A stretch of DNA of 22,329 nucleotides. Origin: an uncultured Paraburkholderia sp. GTDB taxonomy: Bacteria; Pseudomonadota; Gammaproteobacteria; Burkholderiales; Burkholderiaceae. Positions 7,967 through 15,982 of the stretch are shown here, piece by piece. Within the stretch, counting starts at the first letter, position 1. Each line of letters opens with the position of its first letter. The notes under the pieces are model-generated. The model was not told the DNA's origin. It saw only the letters and a list, made by a program, of their open reading frames with translations, and made no database searches. Location of the stretch: contig CALFSF010000493.1 of assembly GCA_937917025.1 (NCBI GenBank), forward strand, positions 1 to 22,329, given 5' to 3'. The position numbers were made by a program, and so were the translations under genes.

Positions 7967-8290
7967 GTGTCGTTCATTTCCAATGCCTTCGCGCAAGGCA
8001 CCGGTGGCGCAGAATCGAGCCTGATGAGCTTCCTGCCCCTGATCCTGATGTTCGCCGTACTGTATTTCATCATGATCCGTCCGCAAATGAAGCGCCAGAA
8101 GGAACACCGCAACATGCTCGCCGCGATGGCCAAGGGCGATGAAGTCGTCACGAACGGCGGCATCGTGGGCAAGATCACCAGGGTGAGCGATGCTTACGTT
8201 GGCGTCGAAATTTCTGAAGGCACTGAAATCACCGTGCAGAAAGCATCGGTGACGCAGATTCTCCCGAAAGGCACGCTCAAGTCGCTGTAA
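7967..8290 (+). CDS. yajC: Preprotein translocase accessory subunit YajC
   Basis: This is a small single-pass inner-membrane protein of the SecDF-YajC complex. It has 107 residues with one membrane segment (about 18-40, SFLPLILMFAVLYFIMIRP), followed by the conserved cytoplasmic part with MKRQKEHRNML and the GDEVVTNGGIVGKI signature. The start is GTG, preceded at 6 nt by GGAGAG. It is the first gene of the yajC-secD-secF run; secD begins 145 bp later beyond a structured spacer. Confidence 0.96.
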   Translation: MSFISNAFAQGTGGAESSLMSFLPLILMFAVLYFIMIRPQMKRQKEHRNMLAAMAKGDEVVTNGGIVGKITRVSDAYVGVEISEGTEITVQKASVTQILPKGTLKSL

Positions 8291-8303
8291 GGCCTGCTCT
8301 TTC

Positions 8304-8372
8304 GCGTCCGGCGCGGCCTCGCCGGAACCGCACATGGTTCACGCCGCGGTTCCCGCGCTCATCGCCGGACGC
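8304..8372 (+). repeat. Nested inverted repeats in the yajC-secD spacer
   Basis: The outer arms GCGTCCGGCG (8304-8313) and CGCCGGACGC (8363-8372) are perfectly complementary over 10 bp. Inside lies a second perfect 8-bp pair, GGAACCGC (8324-8331) and GCGGTTCC (8346-8353), with a 14-nt loop. The transcript should fold into a long two-tier hairpin about 60 nt before the secD ATG. There is no T-run, so it is not a standard terminator. It could be an RNA stability or translation-control element. Confidence 0.55.
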
Positions 8373-8435
8373 ATCGCCTGAAAGCCAGGAAATCGGACCG
8401 GGCTTCCAGGCCAACCTTCCCGTTGGGCCATCCCC

Positions 8436-10484
8436 ATGAATCGTTACCCCCTCTGGAAATATGTCGTGATGCTGGTGGCGCTCGCCATCGGCCTCGTGTA
8501 CACGTTGCCCAACTTCTTCGGTGAAGCGCCGGCGGTCCAGGTGTTGAGCGGCAAAGCCACGGTCAAGCTCGATTCGACCACGCTCGCGCAGGTCGAAGCC
8601 GCGCTCGCTTCCAGCCAGATCAAACCGTCCGCCGTCACGTTCGACAATTCGTCGACCAACGCGAACATCCGCGTGCGCCTGACGGACACCGACACGCAGC
8701 TGCGCGTGAAGGACCTGCTGCAGAAATCGCTGAACGCCGATCCCACCGATCCGCAGTTCATCGTCGCGCTGAACCTGCAAAGTGCGTCGCCCGGCTGGCT
8801 GACCGCGCTGCACGCGCTGCCGATGTACCTCGGTCTCGATCTGCGCGGCGGCGTCCACTTCCTGCTGCAGGTCGACATGGCCGGCGCGCTGAACAAGAAG
8901 CTCGACTCCGACGCGTCCGACGCCCGCACCCTGCTGCGCGACAAGAACATCCGCGATGGCGGCGTGAACCGCGTGAACCAGACGGTCGTCGTCAATTTCG
9001 CCGACGCGGACGTCGCCGAAACCGCGCGCAAGCAGCTTGCCACGGGCATCAACGAACTTCAGTGGTCCACGCAGCCGAATCCGGCGGGCGGCGTCCAGGT
9101 GGTCGGCACCTTCACGCCTGCCGTGCAGAAGACGGTCGAAGACTCCGCGCTCAAGCAGAACATCACCACGCTGCACAACCGCGTGAATGAACTGGGCGTC
9201 GCCGAACCGGTGATCCAGCAGCAAGGCGCCGACCGCATCGTGGTCGAACTGCCGGGCGTGCAGGACACGGCCAAGGCGAAGGACATCATCGGCCGTACGG
9301 CGACGCTCGAAGCGCGTCTGGCCGATCCGGTGAACACGCATCCGAATCCAAACGATCCGGTGCCGCCGGGCGACGAGCTCTTCACGCAGGGCGCGCAGAC
9401 GCCCGTGCTGCTGAGAAAGCAGATCATCTTCACGGGCGACCGGATTATCGATGCGTCGTCGGGCTTCGACGAGCATCAGCGTCCGTCGGTGAACATCCGC
9501 CTCGACAGTCGCGGCGGCCGCGCCGTGGCGTCGGTCTCGCGCGACAACATCGGCAAGCCGATGGCGATGGTGTTGTTCGAGAAGGGCAAGGGCGAAGTGC
9601 TGACGGTCGCGACGATCCAGTCGGAACTGGGCGACCGCTTCCAGATCACCGGCCAGCCGACGCCGCAGGCCGCGGCGGATCTGGCGCTGCTGCTGCGCGC
9701 CGGCTCGCTGGCGGCGCCGATGGACATCATCGAGGAACGCACGATCGGCCCGAGCCTCGGCGCCGACAACATCAAGAAGGGCTTTCACTCGGTGGTGTGG
9801 GGCTTCGCGGCGATCGCCGTCTTCATGATCGCGTACTACATGCTGTTCGGCGTGATCTCGATGATCGGGCTTTCAGTGAACCTGCTGCTGCTGATCTCGA
9901 TTCTCTCGATGCTGCAGGCCACGCTGACGCTGCCGGGTATCGCCGCTATCGCGCTCGCGCTCGGCATGGCGATCGACGCGAACGTACTGATCAACGAACG
10001 CGTGCGTGAAGAACTGCGCCACGGCGCGCCGCCGCAACTGGCCATCCAGAACGGCTACTCGCACGCATGGGCGACGATTCTCGACTCGAACGTGACCACG
10101 CTGATCGCGGGTCTCGCGCTGCTCGCGTTTGGTTCGGGCCCGGTGCGCGGCTTCGCGGTCGTGCACTGTATCGGCATCATGACGTCGATGTTCTCGGCGG
10201 TGTTCTTCTCGCGCGGTCTCGTGAATCTCTGGTACGGCGGCAAGAAGAAGCTGAAATCGCTGGCGATCGGTCAGGTGTGGCGTCCGGCGCCCGTCGAAGG
10301 CGACGCGGCGTTCCCTGGCCACGGCGATACCGCAACCGATACGGCGCAAGCCGTCGCGGCCACGCGCGCACGCGCGGCCGCGAAAGCCAATGCGGCGAAC
10401 GCGCCGGCGCGCACCGGCAAGCCGGTTGTCCGCCGTCGCAACGATCCGGGCAGCGCGCCCCGGAAACCGGGTTCATCCCGCTGA
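8436..10484 (+). CDS. secD: Protein translocase subunit SecD
   Basis: SecD uses the proton gradient with SecF to pull secreted proteins into the periplasm. Visible are the first membrane segment (about residues 8-26, WKYVVMLVALAIGLVYTL), the LGLDLRGGVHF motif, a large periplasmic region, and the five-helix RND-like membrane block (about 450-600) with GMAIDANVLINERVREEL. At 682 aa it is longer than E. coli SecD (615). The excess includes a tail of about 75 residues rich in Ala, Arg and Pro. The ATG at 8436 has no clear Shine-Dalgarno, which makes the structured spacer upstream more interesting. secF follows after 18 bp. Confidence 0.96.
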   Translation: MNRYPLWKYVVMLVALAIGLVYTLPNFFGEAPAVQVLSGKATVKLDSTTLAQVEAALASSQIKPSAVTFDNSSTNANIRVRLTDTDTQLRVKDLLQKSLNADPTDPQFIVALNLQSASPGWLTALHALPMYLGLDLRGGVHFLLQVDMAGALNKKLDSDASDARTLLRDKNIRDGGVNRVNQTVVVNFADADVAETARKQLATGINELQWSTQPNPAGGVQVVGTFTPAVQKTVEDSALKQNITTLHNRVNELGVAEPVIQQQGADRIVVELPGVQDTAKAKDIIGRTATLEARLADPVNTHPNPNDPVPPGDELFTQGAQTPVLLRKQIIFTGDRIIDASSGFDEHQRPSVNIRLDSRGGRAVASVSRDNIGKPMAMVLFEKGKGEVLTVATIQSELGDRFQITGQPTPQAAADLALLLRAGSLAAPMDIIEERTIGPSLGADNIKKGFHSVVWGFAAIAVFMIAYYMLFGVISMIGLSVNLLLLISILSMLQATLTLPGIAAIALALGMAIDANVLINERVREELRHGAPPQLAIQNGYSHAWATILDSNVTTLIAGLALLAFGSGPVRGFAVVHCIGIMTSMFSAVFFSRGLVNLWYGGKKKLKSLAIGQVWRPAPVEGDAAFPGHGDTATDTAQAVAATRARAAAKANAANAPARTGKPVVRRRNDPGSAPRKPGSSR

Positions 10485-10502
10485 GTCCCGGAGAAAGAGA
10501 CC

Positions 10503-11453
10503 ATGGAATTTTTCCGCATCCGCAAAGATCTTCCGCTCATGCAGCGCGCGTTGATTTTCAACGCGATCTCGCTCTTGACGTTTATTGCCGCTGTGTTTTT
10601 CCTCGTGCATCGCGGGCTGCATCTGTCGGTGGAATTCACCGGCGGCACGGTGATCGAAGTGCAGTATCCGCAGGCCGTACCGCTCGAACCGCTGCGCGAC
10701 ACGCTCGGCAAGCTCGGTTACGCCGACGCCCAGGTGCAGAACTTCGGCACCTCGCGCGACGTGCTGATCCGTCTGCCGCTGAAAACAGGTTTCACGTCCG
10801 CGCAGCAGAGCGATCAGGTGATGGCCGCGCTGAAGGCCGATAGCGAGCAGGCACAGTTGCAGCGCGTCGAGTTCGTCGGTCCGCAGGTCGGCAAGGAGCT
10901 CGCTACCGATGGCCTGCTCGCGCTCGCGTGCGTGGTCGCCGGCATCGTGATCTATCTGTCGTTCCGCTTCGAATGGAAGTACGCCGTCGCCGGCGTGATC
11001 GCCAACCTGCACGACGTGGTGATCATTCTCGGCTTCTTCGCGTTCTTCCAGTGGGAGTTCTCGCTGTCGGTGCTCGCCGCCGTGCTCGCGGTGCTCGGTT
11101 ACTCGGTGAACGAATCGGTCGTTATTTTCGACCGGATCCGTGAAACGTTCCGCCGCGAACGCAAGATGACGGTCATCGAGGTCATCAATCACGCGATCAC
11201 GAGCACGATGTCGCGCACGATCATCACGCACGGCTGTACGCAGATGATGGTGCTGTCGATGTTCCTGTTCGGCGGCCCGACGCTGCATTACTTCGCGCTG
11301 GCGCTGACGGTCGGTATCCTGTTCGGTATCTACTCGTCGGTATTCGTCGCCGCGGCGCTCGCGATGTGGCTCGGCGTGAAGCGTGAAGATCTGATCAAGG
11401 ACAGAAAGGAACGTCACGATCCGGACGATCCAAACGCAGGCGCGCAGGTTTAA
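10503..11453 (+). CDS. secF: Protein translocase subunit SecF
   Basis: SecF is the partner of SecD in the inner membrane. It has 316 residues with a first membrane helix at about 18-36, the conserved VEFTGGTVIEVQ after it, a periplasmic domain, and five C-terminal helices from about residue 137 with GYSVNESVVIFDRIRE and the SMSRTI-like STMSRTIITHG. GGAG lies about 9 nt before the ATG. It is the last gene of the operon and is followed 32 bp later by a strong hairpin. Confidence 0.96.
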   Translation: MEFFRIRKDLPLMQRALIFNAISLLTFIAAVFFLVHRGLHLSVEFTGGTVIEVQYPQAVPLEPLRDTLGKLGYADAQVQNFGTSRDVLIRLPLKTGFTSAQQSDQVMAALKADSEQAQLQRVEFVGPQVGKELATDGLLALACVVAGIVIYLSFRFEWKYAVAGVIANLHDVVIILGFFAFFQWEFSLSVLAAVLAVLGYSVNESVVIFDRIRETFRRERKMTVIEVINHAITSTMSRTIITHGCTQMMVLSMFLFGGPTLHYFALALTVGILFGIYSSVFVAAALAMWLGVKREDLIKDRKERHDPDDPNAGAQV

Positions 11454-11485
11454 GCACTACCTTTCGCGACAACCTGGATGCATAT

Positions 11486-11519
11486 GACAAAGGCCGGTTC
11501 TCTCGAACCGGCCTTTGTC
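11486..11519. terminator. Strong terminator hairpin between convergent secF and MFS genes
   Basis: GACAAAGGCCGGTTC (11486-11500), loop TCTC, then GAACCGGCCTTTGTC (11505-11519): a 15-bp perfect stem. Short T-rich stretches are present at the 3' side (CTTTGTCGTTT). It lies between the ends of secF (plus) and the transporter (minus) and probably serves both. Confidence 0.85.
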
Positions 11520-11558
11520 GTTTACCGCGTCGCCTTCAGGGGCTGCGCGGAAGGCACC

Positions 11559-12836
11559 TCATTTGAACCCGAGCTTGCGGCGCGCCGCGATCAACGCGAC
11601 GAGACTGATCACCGCCGCGAACATCATGTAGAAGCTCGGTGCGGTTTTGGTCCCGGTCGCGCTGATCAGCCACGCGATGATGAACGGGCCGAAGCCGCCG
11701 AACACCGTCACCGCGATGTTGTACGCGAGCGACATGCCGGTCGTGCGCGTCGCCACCGGAAAGATCTCCGAGAGCAATCCCGGCAGCGCGCCGAAATAAC
11801 CCGTCATCAGAAACGCGAAGACGATCTGGATCGCGATGAGCGTTTCGAACGTCGGATGCGCGACGAGATACGCGAACGCCGGATAGATCAGCACCAGCAG
11901 CAACACGGCTGAAACCAGCATGATGCCGGTTCGTCCGCGGCGGTCGGACACATGTCCCACGACAGGCGCGAACACGAGCTGGATCGCGCCGACGAGCAGG
12001 ATCGCCGCGAACGATACCGAAGGCGACAGACCCAGTTGCTTCACGCCGTAGGTCGGCATGAAGAGCACGAGATAAGTCGACACCGTGCCGAGCACCACCA
12101 GACCGATCGCGATCACGAGGCGCAGCTTGTGGCTCGCGAAGGTATCGCGCAGCGGCGACGCGGTGGTTTCGGCGGCGAGACATTCCGGCGTCTCGTCGAG
12201 GCGCGTGCGGATGTACCACGCGACCGGCCCGATCAGCAGCCCGAAGAAGAACGGCACGCGCCATCCCCACGACATCATCTGTTCCGGCGAGAGCTTGCCC
12301 GTCAGCACGACGCCGAAGAGCGCCGCGAGCAGCGTCGTCAGCCCCTGGCTCGCGATCTGCCAGCTCGCGAAGAAACCGCGCCGGCCCGGCACGTGCTCGG
12401 CGAGAAACGCCGTCGCGCTACCGAACTCTCCACCGGCGGAAAAACCCTGCATCAGCCGCGCGAGCACGAGGATCAGCGGCGCGGCAAGACCGATCGTTGC
12501 GTACACCGGAAGGATCGCGATGATGAGCGTGCCCGCCATCATCAGCAGGATCGAGAGCGTCAGGGCCGCCTTGCGCCCTGCCCGGTCGGCGTACGCGCCG
12601 AGCACGATCGCGCCGAGCGGGCGCATGAAGAACGAGACGCCGAACGTGCCGAGCGTGACCAGCAGCGAAACGGTGTCGTTACCCGCGGGGAAAAACAGCT
12701 TCGAGATGATGACCGCGAAAAACCCGTAGACGACGAGATCGAACCACTCCAGCGCATTGCCGATCGACGCGGCGACTACGATGCGCCACGAGCTGTGCCG
12801 TGCCGCTGCGGCGCTTGCGGCCGTCGTTGCATTCAT
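11559..12836 (-). CDS. MFS transporter of the metabolite:H+ symporter (MHS) type
   Basis: This is a 425-residue inner-membrane carrier with about twelve hydrophobic segments. The family signs are NALEWFDLVVYGFFA in helix 1, the loop motif GAYADRAGRKAAL, and the MHS-type RLMQGFSAGGEFGSATAFLAE segment, followed by a charged loop and SDRRGRTG in the second half. Relatives carry citrate or other carboxylates, or osmolytes such as proline and betaine, with protons. The substrate cannot be told from sequence; resemblance to citrate-type carriers is an impression. The ATG at 12836 has GGAG 6 nt upstream. No enzyme gene nearby hints at the substrate. It is converging with secF. Confidence 0.88.
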   Translation of the reverse strand: MNATTAASAAAARHSSWRIVVAASIGNALEWFDLVVYGFFAVIISKLFFPAGNDTVSLLVTLGTFGVSFFMRPLGAIVLGAYADRAGRKAALTLSILLMMAGTLIIAILPVYATIGLAAPLILVLARLMQGFSAGGEFGSATAFLAEHVPGRRGFFASWQIASQGLTTLLAALFGVVLTGKLSPEQMMSWGWRVPFFFGLLIGPVAWYIRTRLDETPECLAAETTASPLRDTFASHKLRLVIAIGLVVLGTVSTYLVLFMPTYGVKQLGLSPSVSFAAILLVGAIQLVFAPVVGHVSDRRGRTGIMLVSAVLLLVLIYPAFAYLVAHPTFETLIAIQIVFAFLMTGYFGALPGLLSEIFPVATRTTGMSLAYNIAVTVFGGFGPFIIAWLISATGTKTAPSFYMMFAAVISLVALIAARRKLGFK

Positions 12837-12983
12837 TCAGATCTCCAGTGCGCGCGAATAGTGTCGTCGCCCGCCTGGATGCGCGCACAACCAGTTGGGC
12901 GGTAACGCACTATGTACCTGAAAAAATAACTTCGCGCGAGCAGCAGATGCAACACCCGGATATCACGTCCAACGCGGGGCGCC

Positions 12984-13024
12984 GGAAACAAAACACCCCA
13001 CTGGCGTCATCCGCCGGTGGGGTG
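12984..13024 (-). terminator. Rho-independent terminator of the cytochrome b561-YceI operon
   Basis: On the minus strand, arms of 13 nt (13012-13024 and 12994-13006, one mismatch) enclose a 5-nt loop and are followed by TTTTGTTT. It lies about 70 nt after the second yceI-like gene. The rest of the gap to the MFS gene (12837-12983) holds an AT-rich stretch around 12920 but no promoter I can defend. Confidence 0.85.
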
Positions 13025-13094
13025 CGAGGTCGTGCCAGCCGGGTTCCATACCGCGCCATCCCGGTAAGAGAAGACGCGAAAGCCCGGCAAACCG

Positions 13095-13667
13095 TTACTG
13101 CTTGATGCCTTCGGACTGGATATGCAGCTTCGTCTGCATGCTGAAGCCGTACTTCTTGCCGAAGTCCATGCCGAAGTCGGCGCGGTCGAACGTCGTGGTG
13201 GCTTCCACGCCGCACACTTCGCGCTTGAGCACCGGATGCTGCATGCACTTGAACGATTCGATCGTCAGGTTCACCGGTTTCGTCACGCCATGCATCGTCA
13301 GCGTGCCGATCACTTCGACAGGTTTGTCGCCGTCAAACTTGATCTCTGTGCCTTTGTAGGTCGCCGCCGGAAACTTCGCGACGTCGAAGAAGGCGTCGGT
13401 CTTCAGGTGCTCGTCGAGCTTCGCGTTACCGGTGCTCACCGAAGCCGGATCGACCGTGACGTCGACCGTGCCGGTCTTCGCCGCGCGGTCGAGCGTGACC
13501 GTGCCCGTGCTCTTCGTGAACTTGCCGCGCCACACCGACAGGCCGCCGAAGTGATCCGCCTCGAAGCTCGGATACGTGTGCGTGGGGTCGAGTTGATAGG
13601 TATCGGCGGCGAACGCGCCGATCGAGAGGGTCGACGCCAGTGCGGCGATCAGCAGATGTTTCTTCAA
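13095..13667 (-). CDS. YceI-family periplasmic protein (canonical copy)
   Basis: A 190-residue secreted protein with a clear signal peptide (MKKHLLIAALASTLSIGAFA, cut before ADTYQLD) and the YceI lipocalin-like fold, known in relatives to bind long isoprenoids. The N-terminal signature YQLDPTHTYPSFEADHFG and later GTLTMHGVTKPVNLTI are typical. The start is TTG at 13667: AAGGAG lies 6 nt upstream, and mature family members begin just after the signal. The nearby ATG at 13672 is out of frame and reads only Met-Asn-stop across the TTG, so TTG is the real start. Two cysteines (CMQHPVLKREVCG) could pair in the periplasm. It is third in the operon with cytochrome b561. Confidence 0.88.
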   Translation of the reverse strand: MKKHLLIAALASTLSIGAFAADTYQLDPTHTYPSFEADHFGGLSVWRGKFTKSTGTVTLDRAAKTGTVDVTVDPASVSTGNAKLDEHLKTDAFFDVAKFPAATYKGTEIKFDGDKPVEVIGTLTMHGVTKPVNLTIESFKCMQHPVLKREVCGVEATTTFDRADFGMDFGKKYGFSMQTKLHIQSEGIKQ

Positions 13668-13741
13668 TTCATGCTCCTTCAGGTATTCAGGCGCGCCGCA
13701 CGAAACGACGGCGCGAAAGCAATGAGAACGGCAAACAGTGA

Positions 13742-14305
13742 TTACTTGCGGGCTGCGACGATATGAAACTTGATGACCACTTCGTCGGCCACGACCGACG
13801 TGTCTTTCCATTCGCCCGTGCCGACATCGAACTGCGAGCGCCTGATGGGCAACGAGCCGTCGAAGGTCTGCGTCGCGCCCTGCTGCACGACGGTGACGGG
13901 CACCGTGACCGTCTGCGATTTGCCCTTGATCGTGAGCTTGCCGGTCACCTTGAACTGGTTGCCGCCAGCCGGTGCAATCGCGCTCGAAACGAACGTCGCC
14001 GCCGGGTAAGTCTTCGAGTCGAACCATTCCTTGCCGCGCACCTCGTCGTTGTAGCTTTCGTCGCCGAGGTCGTAGCTGCCGGTATCGATGGAAAGCTGCG
14101 CCGTGCCGGCCGCCGGTCTGGCCGGATCGAACGCGATCTGCGCGGTGAACTTGCCGAACTTGCCTTCGACCGGCACGTTCATCTGTTTCGACGTCGCCGT
14201 GACGGTGCTCTTCGAGACGTCGACCTGGGCGAACGCGCTGCCCGCGACAGTGAGCGCAACGGCCGTGAAAGCCGTCAGCAGGGTGCGATGCAATGAAACC
14301 TTCAT
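13742..14305 (-). CDS. YceI-family periplasmic protein (divergent copy)
   Basis: A 187-residue protein with a signal peptide (hydrophobic run LLTAFTAVALTVAGSAFA, cut before QVDVS) and a YceI-like body: GKFTAQIAFDPA, a GSYDLGDESYNDEVRGKEWFD segment, FKVTGKLTIKGKSQTVTVPV. It lacks the His-containing N-terminal motif of the copy next to it, so ligand binding may differ. AGGA lies shortly before the ATG. It begins 7 bp after the cytochrome b561 stop, and the second YceI-like gene follows after 74 bp, so the three are one operon. Confidence 0.87.
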   Translation of the reverse strand: MKVSLHRTLLTAFTAVALTVAGSAFAQVDVSKSTVTATSKQMNVPVEGKFGKFTAQIAFDPARPAAGTAQLSIDTGSYDLGDESYNDEVRGKEWFDSKTYPAATFVSSAIAPAGGNQFKVTGKLTIKGKSQTVTVPVTVVQQGATQTFDGSLPIRRSQFDVGTGEWKDTSVVADEVVIKFHIVAARK

Positions 14306-14312
14306 ATGGGTC

Positions 14313-14882
14313 CTATTTGAGGAAAGGGATCATGCGCGACAGCAGGCCGTCGCGATCCACCAGCTGGTGCTTGAGCGCCCCGACGACGTGCAGGACGACG
14401 AGCGTGAGCAGGCCGTAGTTGAGCGTCACGTGAACGACCTTGAGGATGGCTTTCAGATGCGGGTCCGGCGCGATCAGCAGCGGCAGGCGCACGAGACCGA
14501 GATACACGACCGGGATATTCGACGCCGAGCCGTACAGGTAGCCCGACGCCGGAATCGCGATCATCAGCACGTACAGCAGCACATGCACGAGCTGGGCGGC
14601 GACCCGCTGCCAGCCGGCCATGCCGTCCGGCAACGCGGGCGCCGCATGCGTCGCGCGCCACAGGATGCGCAGGACGGCGAGCGCGAACACGGTCACGCCG
14701 ATCCACTTGTGCCACGAAAAATAGCGCAGCTTGGTGGGCGTGAAGCCCGGGATATCGGTCATCACCCAGCCGAGCGCGAATCCGCAGACGATCAGCAGCG
14801 CGATCAGCCAGTGAAACGCGATCGCGGTCCGCGTGTAACGCCCGGGCGCGGCGGGTGCGGCAACGGAAGAATGAAAGGCCAT
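14313..14882 (-). CDS. Cytochrome b561 family membrane protein
   Basis: A 189-residue di-haem b-type cytochrome with four membrane helices, which passes electrons across or within the inner membrane. Candidate haem ligands are His24 (IAFHWLIAL), His58 (FSWHKWIGV), and histidines in helices 3 and 4 (LVHVLLYVL, VHVTLNYGLL, VVLHVVGALKH). I chose the ATG at 14882 over a TTG at 14900; neither has a strong ribosome site. The pairing with yceI downstream is the same as E. coli yceJ-yceI and suggests that the YceI proteins supply or bind a quinone-like isoprenoid. Confidence 0.9.
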   Translation of the reverse strand: MAFHSSVAAPAAPGRYTRTAIAFHWLIALLIVCGFALGWVMTDIPGFTPTKLRYFSWHKWIGVTVFALAVLRILWRATHAAPALPDGMAGWQRVAAQLVHVLLYVLMIAIPASGYLYGSASNIPVVYLGLVRLPLLIAPDPHLKAILKVVHVTLNYGLLTLVVLHVVGALKHQLVDRDGLLSRMIPFLK

Positions 14883-14906
14883 GACGGATCGCTGACGCAA
14901 ACAGGG

Positions 14907-14933
14907 TTAACGGGTCACGGAAGCACTTATTCC
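14907..14933 (-). promoter_or_regulatory. Candidate ECF-sigma promoter of the b561-yceI operon
   Basis: On the minus strand GGAAT (14929-14933), 16 nt, then CGTTAA (14907-14912) resembles the general ECF pattern (GGAA-type -35, CGT-containing -10, 16-17 nt apart). It is placed 24 nt before the chosen ATG. No sigma70-type promoter is better. This is pattern matching only. Confidence 0.28.
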
Positions 14934-15023
14934 AGCCGCCGCGGGTGAGCCCGACGCAGGGTCGACAGGCAAGATGCTCGCCGCAAAAGGCGTATGCCGA
15001 CGCCAAGGCCGCCATGCTACCGC

Positions 15024-15042
15024 AAGCCGGCAAAGCCGGCTT
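15024..15042. repeat. Compact hairpin in the divergent intergenic region
   Basis: AAGCCGGC, loop AAA, GCCGGCTT: an 8-bp perfect stem with a 3-nt loop. No T-run follows on either strand, and it lies upstream of both operons, so a terminator is unlikely. It may be a member of a dispersed repeat family. Confidence 0.4.
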
Positions 15043-15291
15043 CGCGCGGCCGTGCAACAGTGCGTCGCGCGGATGGAACGATTTGGGGCCGGAAAGTGTC
15101 CGAAGCGTGTGCGGGAACAACAATTCCAGGATCAGGCGGCCAGGGTGTTTGGTAACATGGGCGCAGCCTGTGGATGACGCGTCCAGCGGCGCCGGCCTGC
15201 CGGCCGCCGTCTTCGTGAACGTTGGTGAAAGGTTGTGCCGGTTTGGTTTGTACTGCGAGTCCCCGTCCACGTCGTCTGTCTTCGCTCCTGC

Positions 15292-15975
15292 ATGGAACAT
15301 GACCACCACCTGATCGCGTGCCACGAATGCGACGCGCTGTTCAAGAAGCCGCGGCTCGACCGCCGCTCGCTGGCGCGGTGCCCGCGTTGCAAGGCAACGC
15401 TTTACCGGAGCGCGTCGTCGCGCCTCGACAACGTCGTCGCGATGACGCTGGCCGCGCTCTTCACGTTCCTCATCGCCCAGGCGTTCCCGATCGTCGAACT
15501 CGAAACCAGCGGAATCACGTCGCAGACCACGCTGTTCGGCGCGATCGTCGCGTTGTGGAACGAGAACATGCAGATCGTCGCGGTGATGGTCTTCTGCTCG
15601 ACGACGCTCTTCCCGCTCACCGAACTCCTCGCCCTTCTCTATGTGCTCGTGCCGGTGCGCGCGGGCTACGTGCCGCCGCTCTTTAACCGCGTGCTGCGCG
15701 CGATCCAGTTCGTGCGGCCGTGGGGCATGATCGAGGTGTTCATGCTCGGCGTGCTGATCACCATCGTGAAGATGATCAGCCTCGCGCGCGTGATTCCGGA
15801 AGCCGCGCTCTTCGCCTTCGGCGCGCTCACGCTGATGTTCGCGGTCGTCGTCACGTTCGATCCGGGCACGCTGTGGGATATCGCCGATACATTGCCCCGG
15901 GAGCGTCTGCGGCGCATCCGGCGCCTCAAGGCGGAGCGCGCCGCAGGCCTCCCGCCTGCCCCCCGTCAGGGATGA
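15292..15975 (+). CDS. pqiA: PqiA half-protein 1 (zinc-ribbon, four-helix membrane protein)
   Basis: This is the N-terminal half of the PqiA type, an inner-membrane part of the PqiABC lipid-transport system. It has 227 residues with a zinc ribbon at the N-terminus (Cys-x2-Cys in ACHECDALF, Cys-x2-Cys in RCPRCKATL) and then four hydrophobic segments (VVAMTLAALFTFLIAQAFPI, a central pair, and the one before FDPGTLWD). E. coli PqiA (about 417 aa) fuses two such halves; here they are separate genes 7 bp apart. The ATG at 15292 lacks a clear Shine-Dalgarno, and a GTG at 15235 is possible. Confidence 0.88.
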   Translation: MEHDHHLIACHECDALFKKPRLDRRSLARCPRCKATLYRSASSRLDNVVAMTLAALFTFLIAQAFPIVELETSGITSQTTLFGAIVALWNENMQIVAVMVFCSTTLFPLTELLALLYVLVPVRAGYVPPLFNRVLRAIQFVRPWGMIEVFMLGVLITIVKMISLARVIPEAALFAFGALTLMFAVVVTFDPGTLWDIADTLPRERLRRIRRLKAERAAGLPPAPRQG

Positions 15976-15982
15976 AAGCAGG

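Larger units (their letters stand above)
14883..15291. other. 409-bp intergenic region between divergent b561-yceI and pqi operons
   Basis: No convincing gene is present. It holds a candidate ECF-type promoter facing left (14907-14933), a compact hairpin AAGCCGGC-AAA-GCCGGCTT (15024-15042), a GC-rich dyad GCCGGC-CT-GCCGGC near 15191, and a weak extended -10-like TGGTAACAT (15150-15158) facing right. An in-frame GTG at 15235 could extend pqiA by 19 residues. Confidence 0.6.

Noticed and set aside
8277..9788. Minus-strand frame of 503 codons over secD
   Set aside because: Antisense of secD codons; no recognisable domain.
15024..15042. Compact hairpin as terminator
   Set aside because: It is upstream of both flanking operons and has no T-run.
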